Assembly: GCA_964016885.1 (NCBI GenBank) | Contig: OZ024746.1 | Span: forward strand, 101,507,089-101,571,088 | DNA from: Eledone cirrhosa | Taxonomy: Eukaryota > Mollusca > Cephalopoda > Octopoda > Eledonidae | Length of the DNA: 64,000 bases | Direction: 5' to 3' | In this document: positions 10,344 to 22,644 of the stretch, piece by piece | Layout of the letters: each line of letters begins with the position of its first letter | Position numbering within the stretch: the first letter of the stretch is position 1 | Program-made: the position numbers and the translations under genes | The notes under the pieces: model-generated | Databases searched by the model: none | Told to the model about the DNA's origin: nothing | Seen by the model: the letters and a program-made list of their open reading frames with translations, nothing else

Positions 10344-10346
<3 letters not shown>
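9095..10346 (-). pseudogene. Penelope-like element: RT (palm) plus GIY-YIG endonuclease, broken
   Basis: The minus strand runs from the (TA)n border at 10346. It reads FSLDVVSLYTTVP (RT motif A, near 10272-10308), TGLPMGSSLSGLLA (motif B) and YVDD (10004-9993, catalytic). An extra base in the A-run (plus-strand T-run 9811-9818) shifts the frame. Reading on in the shifted frame gives a TGA near 9709, then an open frame to 9095. That last part holds a GIY-YIG-type nuclease: YIVYRLECDKCSNLYIGST and RIKEHL, with the family CxxC insert. RT-then-GIY-YIG order defines Penelope-like elements. The N-terminal RT half is missing, replaced by TA repeats. One frameshift and one stop make this copy inactive. 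Confidence 0.9.

Positions 10347-10404
<58 letters not shown>
10347..10404. repeat. (TA)n at the 5' border of the Penelope-like element
   Basis: About 29 TA units separate the RT codons from unrelated sequence. The border suggests that truncation or insertion happened at a TA microsatellite. Confidence 0.9.
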
Positions 10405-10407
<3 letters not shown>

Positions 10408-10625
10408 AATGAATGAAGAATAACGTGGTTGGCTGTACAATAGGGTTTATTTACAGTATTAACAATTGTTTCATTAGTCAGGTGTGTCTAAACATCGCTG
10501 ATCGCCAGATGCCACATCACTCGATTTTAATTACAGTTGATACCTGACCAAATCATCAGAATACTGATCTGTGTACATGATACAGTGTACTGTATATGTA
10601 TGTATGTATATATATATATATACAT

Positions 10626-10683
<58 letters not shown>

Positions 10684-12000
10684 ATTGAAGTTTCCGTTGA
10701 AAATTGAAAAAGTCATAGGAATGAAGAGTACTCTATGTAAGTTACAGAGCTAAATATTTAATGTATAATAAACAATACAATATAATTACCTCATTACCAG
10801 AGGTTTCCCCGAATAAGACGAATACAAGAAACGTCCGCATTCGTTCATCAGACAAGGCAATTTAAAACATAGTGAAATATTTGAAAAATCTCCTCAAGAA
10901 AGGCAAAAGTTTAACGGGCAAAAAAAATATATAATAATAAATAAAAGTAATAATACAAGAGATGTATAAAAATAAAAATAAAAATAAAGAAATATAGTAA
11001 GGGGATATGTATAAATATGTGTATAAGCACTTACAAATGTACATATGTGTGCATGTACAAATGCATGTGTATAGTGAAAAGATGTGTGCGTAAGTACACA
11101 CATGAGGGCAAACATATTAGTGTATGTGTGACCACAAATACGTATATATATATATATATATGTTGAAAAAGGAATTGTAAGATAAAGGAGTTAGCGTACA
11201 TACAGACTCAGGGACTAAGGGCTGAAATATATACACATACAAGGATGAAAGGACGCACGCGTATAAACATACACACACGTGCAACCACATACATGTATGT
11301 GATATATACAGGGAAGGGAGTGTATCAGTCAAAGCAGTGTCAATCTGAAGGTCGATACAGATATAAAAATATAAAATATGAAAAAAATAATGAAATAATA
11401 TATAAGATAAGAATAAAAAATTAAGGCAAAGAGAAAGTAAGTAGGAGGGGTTATAATATATAAAGTAACAGTAGAAAAAAAAAAGTAGAAAACAGGCATA
11501 TATACGAACAAGCTCGTACGCACATATATATATATAAATATATATATACGTACAGATAAAAAAACATGTAGAAAATGATACATACACATACATGCGTACA
11601 TACACGCATACATACACATGAAACAAATATATATACATAATACATGTATATCTAATCACACGCACGCACGCGACCATATATATATATGTAAAAAACATAT
11701 ACGTAAAAGCACACATACACACACACATACACATACACGCACACATATGAATGCGTTCGTATATATATACGAACGCGTATACACACATATGCACACATAT
11801 ACGCATACATACATATATAAAAACCAGCCGTATGAATAAATGGATACAAAATATACGCAAGTAAACATACATAAAAGTGGCTGAGGGACAGCAGAAAATA
11901 TCTGGAGTTAAAAACACAAGTGACATTTGATATCAGGTAGTGAAAGAAAAGGGGGAAGCAAAATAAGTAAAATTGTAAAGATATAAAGTAAGTGAATCAA
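10405..12000. other. A-rich and CA/TA-rich stretch, no gene supported
   Basis: It contains (TA)n/(CA)n near 10605-10680 and many TACATACACA-type words at 11220-11830. The long minus-strand frames here (up to 269 codons) consist of Tyr/Cys/Ile/Val words from simple sequence and are not credible. A TCTGATGAACGAATG / GGGGAAACCTC motif lies at about 10803-10855 on the minus strand. Confidence 0.6.
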
Positions 12001-12080
12001 AAAACAAGGGGGGGGGGGGGTCACTAGTGGATGTGAAGTAAAATAAAAATAAAAATAAAAATAAAAATAAAAATAAATCT
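12001..12080. repeat. G-run and (AAAAT)n
   Basis: A run of 12 G near 12009-12020 and an AAAAT pentanucleotide repeat near 12041-12076. Confidence 0.85.
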
Positions 12081-12343
12081 GAAAGAGAAGTCTATAAAGA
12101 AGGTAAGTTCAGGAAAGTGAAGAACAAGAGTTTATGGAGGATAAGTGTCTGAAAGTGAGTTAAGTTTATATGAGCTGGAAAGCAAGTGTGATTTCATGTG
12201 GGCAACTGGTGAAAATTTCTGTTTTTGCATTTAGGCAGATTTTTGTTGATTTAATGTTCTGTAAAATCCAATATTTTTCACTTATGCAGAGTGCGTATCT
12301 TCTTATATTATATTATATATAAATGTATATATATGTGTATATA

Positions 12344-12375
<32 letters not shown>

Positions 12376-13405
12376 GATATAGATATATATATATATACAT
12401 ATATATATATACATGTACATAAATATATAGTAATAATAAAAAGGACGATTTGTTATATCTTCATTACATTTATTGAGTAGTGACGTGCGTTTCGCTATTT
12501 ATATTGATCAGCTCAAGGTTCGATCTGTATCGATCTGGCCCGACTCTGGAATCAAAAGCTCATCGGACTTAGTACTACATCTGTATACTTATTGGAAACA
12601 ACGCATCGAGTGCTCACTCTGGTGAACCTAGAAAACTTCCTCTCAATAAAGATTCTCTTGTGAAAGACAATATGTACTAATTATCAAACTGGTCTATTTC
12701 ATTGCTGATTGGAGCAAATGACAGAAATCCCTTCCTTAAAGTATATGGGATGGAAGTCAGATGGAAGGATTTTCAAACCAACTGGTGCTGTCTTTCGCCA
12801 TCTCCAGGTAACATTTTGGAAGTCACCAACAGAAGCTGCAAGAAGGTAATTGGAGCTGAAATTTAAATAAAACAGTATTGTGTTGTGAAGTGTAATCCCT
12901 TATTTTGTAGCTTAATATCACAACAGTGGGAGCTTGAAAGAAGGTAACAGATGAAGTCTACAACCTGCTTCAAGTGTAACCTCCATCCAGTACCCATTTG
13001 CAGGAATAAGCCAGTGATTTTTTAAATTTTTCAACTAAGGATACTCTTGGGGAATGAACTTTCAACCAGCAGGGTGATATCTTATTAATTTCATAATTTC
13101 AACTATACTGAAACTGACCTATAAACATTTTCATAGTATCCTGCTTGATTCTGTGGTGAAAAAACAAAACAAAACATGCACATCTTAAAGTATTCATATT
13201 AAAATGTAACCATTCTATTATAACTTCACGTAAGAACCTTCTTTTTATTCAGTTGTTTTAAGACCCAGCTTAATAATGAAAAGCATGATTTTCATAAATT
13301 CCTCTAAATTTTTGATTATATTGAAACTTAATCAAAAAACAGGCAATGTGCTTCATTAGAAAAATGGTAATATGATCTGAAATGTTTGATTAGATCATAA
13401 CAGAT
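12081..13405. other. No gene seen
   Basis: TA-rich microsatellite at about 12300-12420. Otherwise unique-looking AT-rich sequence. A TGATCAATATAAATAGCGAAAC segment on the minus strand near 12490-12515 recalls other octopus-type repeats but is not assigned. Confidence 0.5.
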
Positions 13406-13406
13406 A

Positions 13407-13990
13407 GATTCATTATTATGTAGTGTTTCATAGACAAGTCAGTTTGGAACTCAGACTCAGAAGCTCCCGCGTCTTGTGACACATGAGGCAATCATAGTGT
13501 TCCATCGCGTTCGGTCAGCAGCCAGTTGCACTGCGTCCCGCCATTGTCTGTTTGTCGCTCGCAGGTCCCTCTCAACTGTCTGGCGCCAGTTCATTTTGGG
13601 TCACCCTCTCCGTCTGCTTCCCTGTGGGCTCCATTTAAGTACTTGGTTCACCCGTCTCTCCGAGGGAAGTCTCAAAGCGTGTCCAAACCAGCCCAGGCAT
13701 CGCTTGCAGATGGTTGGTGCGGTTCCTGACTTCCTGGTTTGTTACATGGTCACTCCATTTAATCCCCAGGATCTTTCGCAGACATCTGGAATCGAATGCG
13801 TCCAACTTCTTCTCTTGGCTGGTCTTGAGGTGCCATGTTTCACTTCCGTACAAGAGTGTGGACAGCACGTTGCTGTTGTAGAATCAGTTTGGAAGAGTCC
13901 ATTTTATTATGTAGTGTTTCATAGACAAGTCAGTTTGGAAGAGTCCATTTTATTATGTAGTGTTTCATAGACAAGTCAGCTTGGAAGAGT
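13407..13990. repeat. Interrupted tandem repeat of about 47 bp
   Basis: The unit contains TTATTATGTAGTGTTTCATA and GACAAGTCAGTTTGGAA. One copy lies at 13413-13450 and about two at 13886-13985. A LINE fragment sits between them and is flanked by CAGTTTGGAA on both sides. Confidence 0.8.
13451..13885 (-). pseudogene. LINE (RTE-like) C-terminal fragment
   Basis: The minus strand reads LSTLLYGSETWHLKTSQEKK, then LDAFDSRCLRKILGIKW and VTNQEVRNRT, the region after the RT thumb in RTE-like ORFs. Degraded frames then carry GHP-K and RWRDAVQ-like text towards 13455. Frame breaks prevent a single ORF. It is inserted within the 47-bp tandem repeat. Confidence 0.75.
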
Positions 13991-14164
13991 CCATTCTTCT
14001 TTACATAACTGACTATAGCAGGAAATCCTAACCAAATAAATGAAATAACAATTGGATTTGTCTCAGTTCTGCCAAAAGCTATATAAAGAATGTGTTTAAA
14101 TGAAAGTTTAATTTAGAAAAATTAACTTTATTTTTTTTTAAATGAGATATAAAATACAAGAAGA

Positions 14165-17100
14165 AATATGATAGAGACAGTTCTCATCTGTATGACAGAG
14201 ACAGCTCTCATCTGTATGATAGAGACAGCTCTTATCTGTATGACAGAGACAGTTCTTATCTGTATGATAGAGACAGCTCTTATCTGTATACTGTATGACA
14301 GAGACAGCTCTCATCTGTATGACAGAGACAGCTCTTTTCTGTATGACAGAGACAGCTCTCATCTGTGTGACAGAGACAGTTCTTATCTGTATGATAGAGA
14401 CAGCTCTTATCTGTATACTGTATGACAGAGACAGCTCTTATCTGTATACTGTATGATAGAGACAACTCTTATCTGTATACTGTATGACAGAGACAGCTCT
14501 TATCTGTATACTGTATGACAGAGACAGCTCTTATCTGTATACTGTATGACAGAGATAGCTCTTATCTGTATAGTGTATGACAGAGACAGCTCTTATCTGT
14601 ATACTGTATGATAGAGACAACTCTTATCTGTATAGTGTATGACAGAGACAGCTCTTATCTGTATAGTGTATGACAGAGACAGCTCTTATCTGTATACTGT
14701 ATGATAGAGACAACTCTTATCTGTATAGTGTATGACAGAGACAGCTCTTATCTGTATAGTGTATGACAGAGACAACTCTTATCTGTATAGTGTATGATAG
14801 AGACAGCTCTTATCTGTATACTGTATGATAGAGACAGCTCTTATCTGTATACTGTATGACAGAGACAACTCTTATCTGTATACTGTATGACAGAGACAGC
14901 TCTTATCTGTATACTGTATGACAGAGACAGCTCTTATCTGTATACTGTATGACAGAGACAGCTCTTATCTGTATACTGTATGACAGAGACAGCTCTTATC
15001 TGTATAGTGTATGACAGAGACAGCTCTTATCTGTATAGTGTATGACAGAGACAGCTCTTATCTGTATAGTGTATGACAGAGACAGCTCTTATCTGTATAG
15101 TGTATGACAGAGACAGCTCTTATCTGTATACTGTATGATAGAGACAGCTTTTATCTGTATACTGTATGACAGAGACAACTCTTATCTGTATACTGTATGA
15201 CAGAGACAGCTCTTATCTGTATACTGTATGACAGAGACAACTCTTATCTGTATAGTGTATGACAGAGACAGCTCTTATCTGTATACTGTATGACAGAGAC
15301 AACTCTTATCTGTATACTGTATGATAGAGACAGCTCTTATCTGTATACTGTATGACAGAGACCTCTTATCTGTATAGTGTATGATAGAGACAACTCTTAT
15401 CTGTATACTGTATGACAGAGACAGCTCTTATCTGTATACTGTATGATAGAGACAACTCTTATATGTATAGTGTATGACAGAGACAGCTCTTATCTGTATA
15501 CTGTATGACAGAGACAGCTCTTATCTGTATAGTGTATGATAGAGACAGCTCTTATCTGTATACTGTATGACAGAGACAGCTCTTATCTGTATAGTGTATG
15601 ACAGACAGCTCTTATCTGTATACTGTATGATAGAGACAACTCTTATCTGTATACTGTATGATAGAGACAGCTCTTATCTGTATAGTGTATGACAGAGACA
15701 GCTCTTATCTGTATACTGTATGACAGAGACAGCTCTTATCTGTATACTGTATGATAGAGACAGCTCTTATCTGTATAGTGTATGACAGAGACAGTTCTTA
15801 TCTGTATACTGTATGACAGAGACAGCTCTTATCTGTATACTGTATGATAGAGACAACTCTTATCTGTATACTGTATGACAGAGACAGCTCTTATCTGTAT
15901 ACTGTATGATAGAGACAGCTCTTATCTGTATAGTGTATGACAGAGACAGCTCTTATCTGTATACTGTATGACAGAGACAGCTCTTATCTGTATACTGTAT
16001 GATAGAGACAGCTCTTATCTGTATACTGTATGACAGAGACAGCTCTTATCTGTATACTGTATGATAGAGACAGCTCTTATCTGTATAGTGTATGACGGAG
16101 ACAGCTCTTATCTTTATACTGTATGACAGAGACAGCTCTTATCTGTATAGTGTATGACAGAGACAGCTCTTATCTGTATACTGTATGACAGAGACAGCTC
16201 TTATCTGTATAGTGTATGACAGAGACAGCTCTTATCTGTATACTGTATGACAGAGACAGCTCTTATCTGTATACTGTATGATAGAGACAGCTCTTATCTG
16301 TATACTGTATGACAGAGACAGCTTTTAGCTGTATACTGCATGACAGAGAAAGTTCTTATCTGTATAGTGTATGACAGAGACAGCTCTTATCGGTATAGTG
16401 TATGACAGAGACAGTTCTTATCTGTATACTGTATGACAGAGACAGCTCTTATCTGTATACTGTATGATAGAGACAGCTCTTATCTGTATACTGTAAGACA
16501 GAGACAGCTCTTATCTGTATACTGTATGACAGAGACAGCTTTTATCTGTATACTGCATGACAGAGACAGCTCTTATCTGTATAGTGTATGATAGAGACAG
16601 CTCTTATCTGTATACTGTATGACAGAGACAGCTCTTATCTGTATAGTGTATGACAGAGACAGCTCTTATCTGTATACTGTATGAGAGAGACAGCTCTTAT
16701 CTGTATAGTGTATGACAGAGACAACTCTTATCTGTATACTGTATGACAGAGACAGCTCTTATCTGTATACTGTATGACAGAGACAGCTCTTATCTGTATA
16801 GTGTATGACAGAGACAACTCTTATCTCTATAGTGTATGACAGAGACAGCTCTTATCTGTATACTGTATGACAGAGACAGCTCTTATCTGTATATTGTATG
16901 ACAGAGACAGCTCTTATCTGTATACTGTATGACAGAGACAGCTCTTATCTGTATAGTGTATGACAGAGACGACTCTTATCTGTATACTGTATGACAGAGA
17001 CAGCTCTTATCTGTATAGTGTATGACAGAGACAGCTCTTATCTGTATACTGTATGACAGAGACAGCTCTTATCTGTATACTGTATGACAGAGACAGCTCT

Positions 17101-20100
17101 TATCTGTATACTGTATGACAGAGACAACTCTTATCTGTATACTGTATGACAGAGACAGCTCTTATCTGTATACTGTAAGACAGAGACAGCTCTTATCTGT
17201 ATACTGTATGACAGAGACAGCTTTTATCTGTATACTGTATGACAGAGACAGCTCTTATCTGTATACTGTATGACAGAGACAGCTTTTATCTGTATACTGT
17301 ATGACAGAGACAGCTCTTATCTGTATACTGTATGACAGAGACAGCTCTTATCTGTATACTGTATGACAGAGACAGCTCTTATCTGTATACTGTATGACAG
17401 AGCCAGCTCTTATCTGTATACTGTATGACAGAGACAGCTCTTATCTGTATACTGTATGACAGAGACAGCTCTTATCTGTATACTGTATGATAGAGACAGC
17501 TCTTATCTGTATACTGTATGACAGAGACAGCTCTTATCTGTATACTGTATGATAGAGACAGCTCTTATCTGTATACTGTATGACAGAGACAGCTCTTATC
17601 TGTATAGTGTATGACAGAGACAACTCTTATCTGTATACTGTATGACAGAGACAGCTCTTATCTGTATAGTGTATGACAGAGACAACTCTTATCTGTATAG
17701 TGTATGACAGAGACAACTCTTATCTGTATACTGTATGACAGAGACAGCTCTTATCTGTATACTGTATGACAGAGACAGCTCTTATCTGTATACTGTATGA
17801 TAGAGACAGCTCTTATCTGTATACTGTATGACAGAGACAGCTCTTATCTGTATAGTGTATGACAGAGACAACTCTTATCTGTATAGTGTATGACAGAGAC
17901 AACTCTTATCTGTATAGTGTATGACAGAGACAACTCTTATCTGTATACTGTATGACAGAGACAGCTCTTATCTGTATACTGTATGACAGAGACAGCTCTT
18001 ATCTGTATAGTGTATGACAGAGACAACACTTATCTGTATACTGTATGACAGAGACAGCTCTTATCTGTATACTGTATGACAGAGACAGCTCTTATCTGTA
18101 TACTGTATGACAGAGACAGCTCTTATCTGTATACTGTATGACAGAGACAACTTTTATCTGTATACTGTATGACAGAGACAGCTCTTATCTGTATACTGTA
18201 TGACAGAGCCAGCTCTTATCTGTATAGTGTATGACAGAGACAACACTTATCTGTATAGTGTATGACAGAGACAACACTTATCTGTATAGTGTATGACAGA
18301 GACAGCTCTTATCTGTATACTGTATGACAGAGACAACACTTATCTGTATAGTGTATGACAGAGACAGCTCTTATCTGTATAGTGTATGACAGAGACAGCT
18401 CTTATCTGTATAGTGTATGACAGAGACAACACTTATCTGTATAGTGTATGACAGAGACAGCTCTTATCTGTATAGTGTATGACAGAGACAGCTCTTATCT
18501 GTATACTGTATGACAGAGACAGCTCTTATCTGTATAGTGTATGATAGAGACAGCTCTTATCTGTATACTGTATGATAGAGACAACTCTTATCTGTATAGT
18601 GTATGACAGAGACAGCTCTTATCTGTATACTGTATGACAGAGATAGCTCTTATCTGTATAGTGTATGACAGAGACAGCTCTTATCTGTATACTGTATGAC
18701 AGAGACAACTCTTATCTGTATACTGTATGATAGAGACAGCTCTTATCTGTATACTGTATGACAGAGACAGCTCTTATCTGTATAGTGTATGACAGAGACA
18801 ACTCTTATCTGTATAGTGTATGACAGAGACAGCTCTTATCTGTATACTGTATGACAGAGACAACTCTTATCTGTATAGTGTATGACAGAGACAGCTCTTA
18901 TCTGTATACTGTATGACAGAGACCTCTTATCTGTATACTGTATGATAGAGACAACTCTTATCTGTATAGTGTATGACAGAGACAGCTCTTATCTGTATAC
19001 TGTATGACAGAGACAACTCTTATCTGTATAGTGTATGACAGAGACAGCTCTTATCTGTATACTGTATGACAGAGACCTCTTATCTGTATACTGTATGATA
19101 GAGACAACTCTTATCTGTATAGTGTATGACAGAGACAGCTCTTATCTGTATACTGTATGACAGAGACAACTCTTATCTGTATAGTGTATGACAGAGACAG
19201 CTCTTATCTGTATACTGTATGACAGAGACCTCTTATCTGTATAGTGTATGACAGAGACAGCTCTTATCTGTATACTGTATGGTAGAGACAACTCTTATCT
19301 GTATAGTGTATGACAGAGACAGCTCTTATCTGTATACTGTATGACAGAGACCTCTTATCTGTATACTGTATGATAGAGACAACTCTTATCTGTATAGTGT
19401 ATGACAGAGACAGCTCTTATCTGTATACTGTATGACAGAGACCTCTTATCTGTATACTGTATGACAGAGACAACTCTTATCTGTATAGTGTATGACAGAG
19501 ACAGCTCTTATCTGTATACTGTATGACAGACAACTCTTATCTGTATTCTGTATGATAGAGACAACTCTTATCTGTATAGTGTATGACAGAGACAGCTCTT
19601 ATCTGTATAGTGTATGACAGAGACCTCTTATCTGTATACTGTATGATAGAGACCACTCTTATCTGTATAGTGTATGACAGAGACAGCTCTTATCTGTATA
19701 CTGTATGACAGAGACAACTCTTATCTGTATAGTGTATGACAGAGACAGCTCTTATCTGTATACTGTATGACAGACAACTCTTATCTGTATTCTGTATGAT
19801 AGAGACAACTCTTATCTGTATAGTGTATGACAGAGACAGCTCTTATCTGTATAGTGTATGACAGAGACCTCTTATCTGTATACTGTATGATAGAGACCAC
19901 TCTTATCTGTATAGTGTATGACAGAGACAGCTCTTATCTGTATACTGTATGACAGAGACAACTCTTATCTGTATAGTGTATGACAGAGACAACTCTTATC
20001 TGTATACTGTATGACAGAGACCTCTTATCTGTATACTGTATGATAGAGACAACTCTTATCTGTATACTGTATGACAGAGACAACTCTTATCTGTATAGTG

Positions 20101-20577
20101 TATGACAGAGACAACTCTTATCTGTATACTGTATGACAGAGACCTCTTATCTGTATACTGTATGATAGAGACAACTCTTATCTGTATACTGTATGACAGA
20201 GACAACTCTTATCTGTATACTGTATGACAGAGACCTCTTATCTGTATACTGTATGACAGAGACCTCTTATCTGTATACTGTATGACAGAGACCTCTTATC
20301 TGTATACTGTATGACAGAGACCTCTTATCTGTATACTGTATGACAGAGACCTCTTATCTGTATACTGTATGATAGAGACAACTCTTATCTGTATACTGTA
20401 TGACAGAGACAACTCTTATCTGTATACTGTATGACAGAGACCTCTTATCTGTATACTGTATGACAGAGACCTCTTATCTGTATACTGTATGACAGAGACC
20501 TCTTATCTGTATACTGTATGACAGAGACAGCTCTTATCTGTATACTGTATGACAGAGACCTCTTATCTGTATACTGT
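14165..20577. repeat. 6.4 kb minisatellite, unit about 31 bp (about 200 copies)
   Basis: The core word is GACAGAGACAGCTC then TTATCTGTATA and CTGTAT or GTGTAT. The first about 250 bp use a 24-bp version that lacks the CTGTATA part. Most units are 31 bp. Towards the right end the form with GACCTCTTATC (29 bp) becomes frequent. Variants AGCTCTT, AACTCTT and AACACTT, C/T in GACAG/GATAG and CTG/GTG alternate and form higher-order blocks near 18.6-20.0 kb. Every unit holds CTTATCT, the complement of AGATAAG. Confidence 0.97.
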
Positions 20578-21575
20578 TGGATTAAATGTTGTAAATAAAC
20601 AAAAGCTGGAAACAGATTTTTGTTAATAGAAAAAGAAAGGAAAAAAATGTTAAGTTTCATCTGAGAAACTGGAACTTCCAAAAGTGATCTATGAATAGTA
20701 GTAGGAGCATGACTGACCATCAGAATTATTAAAAGACCAGGCTTAAGTAATGCTTCAGTATGGAAACAGAGGACTAACTAATCATTTAAAGACAATAGAT
20801 GTTTACATCTTTATATGTCTATTGACAGCTTTTACAGATGTTTTTGTTTTTATTCTTTTCCTTTCTTTCTTCTTTTGACACACTCTCCCTCTTTCTTTCT
20901 CACTCTCTCTCTCTTGGCACATGTGTCTTAGTGAAGCAGAAAATTGAGTTAAGATGACATGAAGATAAAAGAAGAAAGTGTGAAGTGAAATAAACAGAAG
21001 CCCTTAGCCTCCAATCAACAGCCAAACTTAATATCAGTGAAGAAGTGAGCCATATTATAAAAAAAAGAGAAAGAAATGTATTAAACAAATTAGCAACAAG
21101 CTGTTTTGGAATGAGGTAGGTTACAGTTGTTGTAAACATTCAAAATGATTCGAATTAGAGCTGGTTATTATAATCACTGTTGTCTGTTTCCACATAGACT
21201 TCTCCAAAGTTTAGTGATGGGATGGACTGACTCATTGATGGCCAGAAGAATGCTGGATACATTTAAACTATATTTATTTATTACTTTAAATATTACAGAC
21301 ACTCTGGAGTAGATTAGTAGCCAACAGTCAACTATCTTATATCTCTGAAGTTCTACTGATAACCTACGATGATAGGATCTTGTAGGCATGCTTTCATTTT
21401 AATGTCACACTTTTAGTGAATAAAAGAATTAAGAATTAGCACCACATACATACAATTTCTTTTTGAAAGTAGGAAGAATTATTGGTAAAAAGAGGTACAT
21501 TAAATGGAACCAAAGAGATATAAAGAAAAGCCAACACTAGCAGGATTTGAACATAAAACTGCTGAGAAATAAAAA
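20578..21575. other. No gene seen
   Basis: AT-rich sequence with a CT-rich run at about 20860-20920. Short frames only; none is recognised. Confidence 0.5.
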
Positions 21576-21578
21576 TAA

Positions 21579-21632
21579 ATACTGCTACACATTTGACCAT
21601 TCTGCCTGTCATTGTTTGCCCTTTACAATGGT
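21579..21632. repeat. Left copy of a direct repeat of about 52 bp flanking a LINE fragment
   Basis: TACTGCTACACATTTGACC and CCTGTCATTGTTTGCCC here correspond to TACTGCTACAGATTTGACC and CCTGTCACCGCTTGCCC at 22120-22172. About 85 percent of bases agree by eye. Confidence 0.7.
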
Positions 21633-22110
21633 AAAGGCCGGTTATATGATGCCTGTGTGGGATGCGCGATGCTGCATGGTAGTGAGACATGTGCAGCAAC
21701 TGCAGAGGATATGCGATGGCTGGAGAGAAATGAAACAAGCATACTTTGTTGGATGTGCAATGTCAATGTGCGTGAACGACCAAGTATAGATGAGTTGAGA
21801 GAGAAACTGTGTATAAGAGGGATAGACTGTAGTGTGCGGGAGAGAAGACTGAGATGGTATGGACATGTGATGTGCATGGAGGATGACCGCTGGGTAAAGA
21901 AGTGCCAAGAAATCCCAGTAGAAGGAAGACGCAGTAGAGGTAGACCACAACAAATATGGGCGAACGTGGTGAGAGCTGACCTCAGATCGCTGAAGCTCAC
22001 GGAGGAGATGACAAAGGACTGTGACAAATGGAGAGATGCTGTGCTAAAGAGGACCTGCCCCACCCTTGCAAGCAGGGAAAAGCGGACGTAAAATGATGAT
22101 GATGATGATT
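21632..22110 (+). pseudogene. LINE C-terminal fragment (LRWYGHVM family) with GAT tail
   Basis: The plus-strand frame is open to the TAA at 22089-22091 and reads GRLYDACVGCAMLHGSETC, then MRWLERNETSILCWMCN, RRLRWYGHVMCMEDD and RSRGRPQQIW. It matches the last domain of the LINE at 44530-46450, with divergence. A GAT repeat follows at 22092-22110. No RT palm is present; the piece is 5' truncated at about 21632. Confidence 0.8.
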
Positions 22111-22179
22111 ATTAACCTTATACTGCTACAGATTTGACCACTCAGCCTGTCACCGCTTGCCCTTACAATATTTATAAAG

Positions 22180-22640
22180 GATTATTAACCTCACGAGGTG
22201 CTAAGATTTTGTAGTGATCCTCATGTAACCAAGTGAAATTAGAGAGGAGGAGGAGAGCATTACCTCTCAACCATGCATTGGTTATATAAGCAAAACACAA
22301 AGCTCTTTCTCTTTTGTTTCCTTGTTAGAACTCATGTAGATCATTCCCTGGTGGCTATGCTAGTATTTTGCTGAGTAAAAATGGAATTTTTTTTTTTAAA
22401 CAGTTAAGCCATGATTTTGTTGTTTTCCAAACACTAGTATTTGAAACCAATGATTTAGCTTTCTAACTTATCTTGGTGAGACTGACATAGATTTACCTCT
22501 TAATGTATTTAGTTTAAATAATATCAGTAATGTAATGAAGTGGTAAAAAAGAAAAATGGAATGTTTCTTTTATACTGAAATTGGACTCAGTTTTACTGGT
22601 TAGACTCATGAAAAAAGCCAGGCTAATAAAATATTCACAG
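22180..22640. other. No gene seen
   Basis: AT-rich unique-looking sequence without a convincing frame. Confidence 0.5.
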
Positions 22641-22644
22641 TTGT

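Noticed and set aside
10800..10870. Second possible hammerhead on the minus strand (CTGATGAACGAATG ... GGGGAAACCTC)
   Set aside because: A good stem III (ACCTC/GAGGT) exists, but stem II does not close on GAA (three extra G) and stem I does not pair.
11117..11926. 269-codon minus-strand frame with Tyr/Cys/Phe-rich product
   Set aside because: It is built from TACATA and CACACA simple sequence; several overlapping frames are equally open and none has a domain or steady composition.
12485..12530. CTGATCA ... GCGAAAC on the minus strand as hammerhead
   Set aside because: The core reads CUGAUCA; the catalytic G is replaced and stem II is not formed.
13476..13970. 164-codon plus-strand frame
   Set aside because: It is the antisense shadow of the minus-strand LINE fragment, which has recognisable RT-family motifs.
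14165..20577. CRISPR-like array
   Set aside because: Units are directly adjacent with no unique spacers, and the window is eukaryotic.
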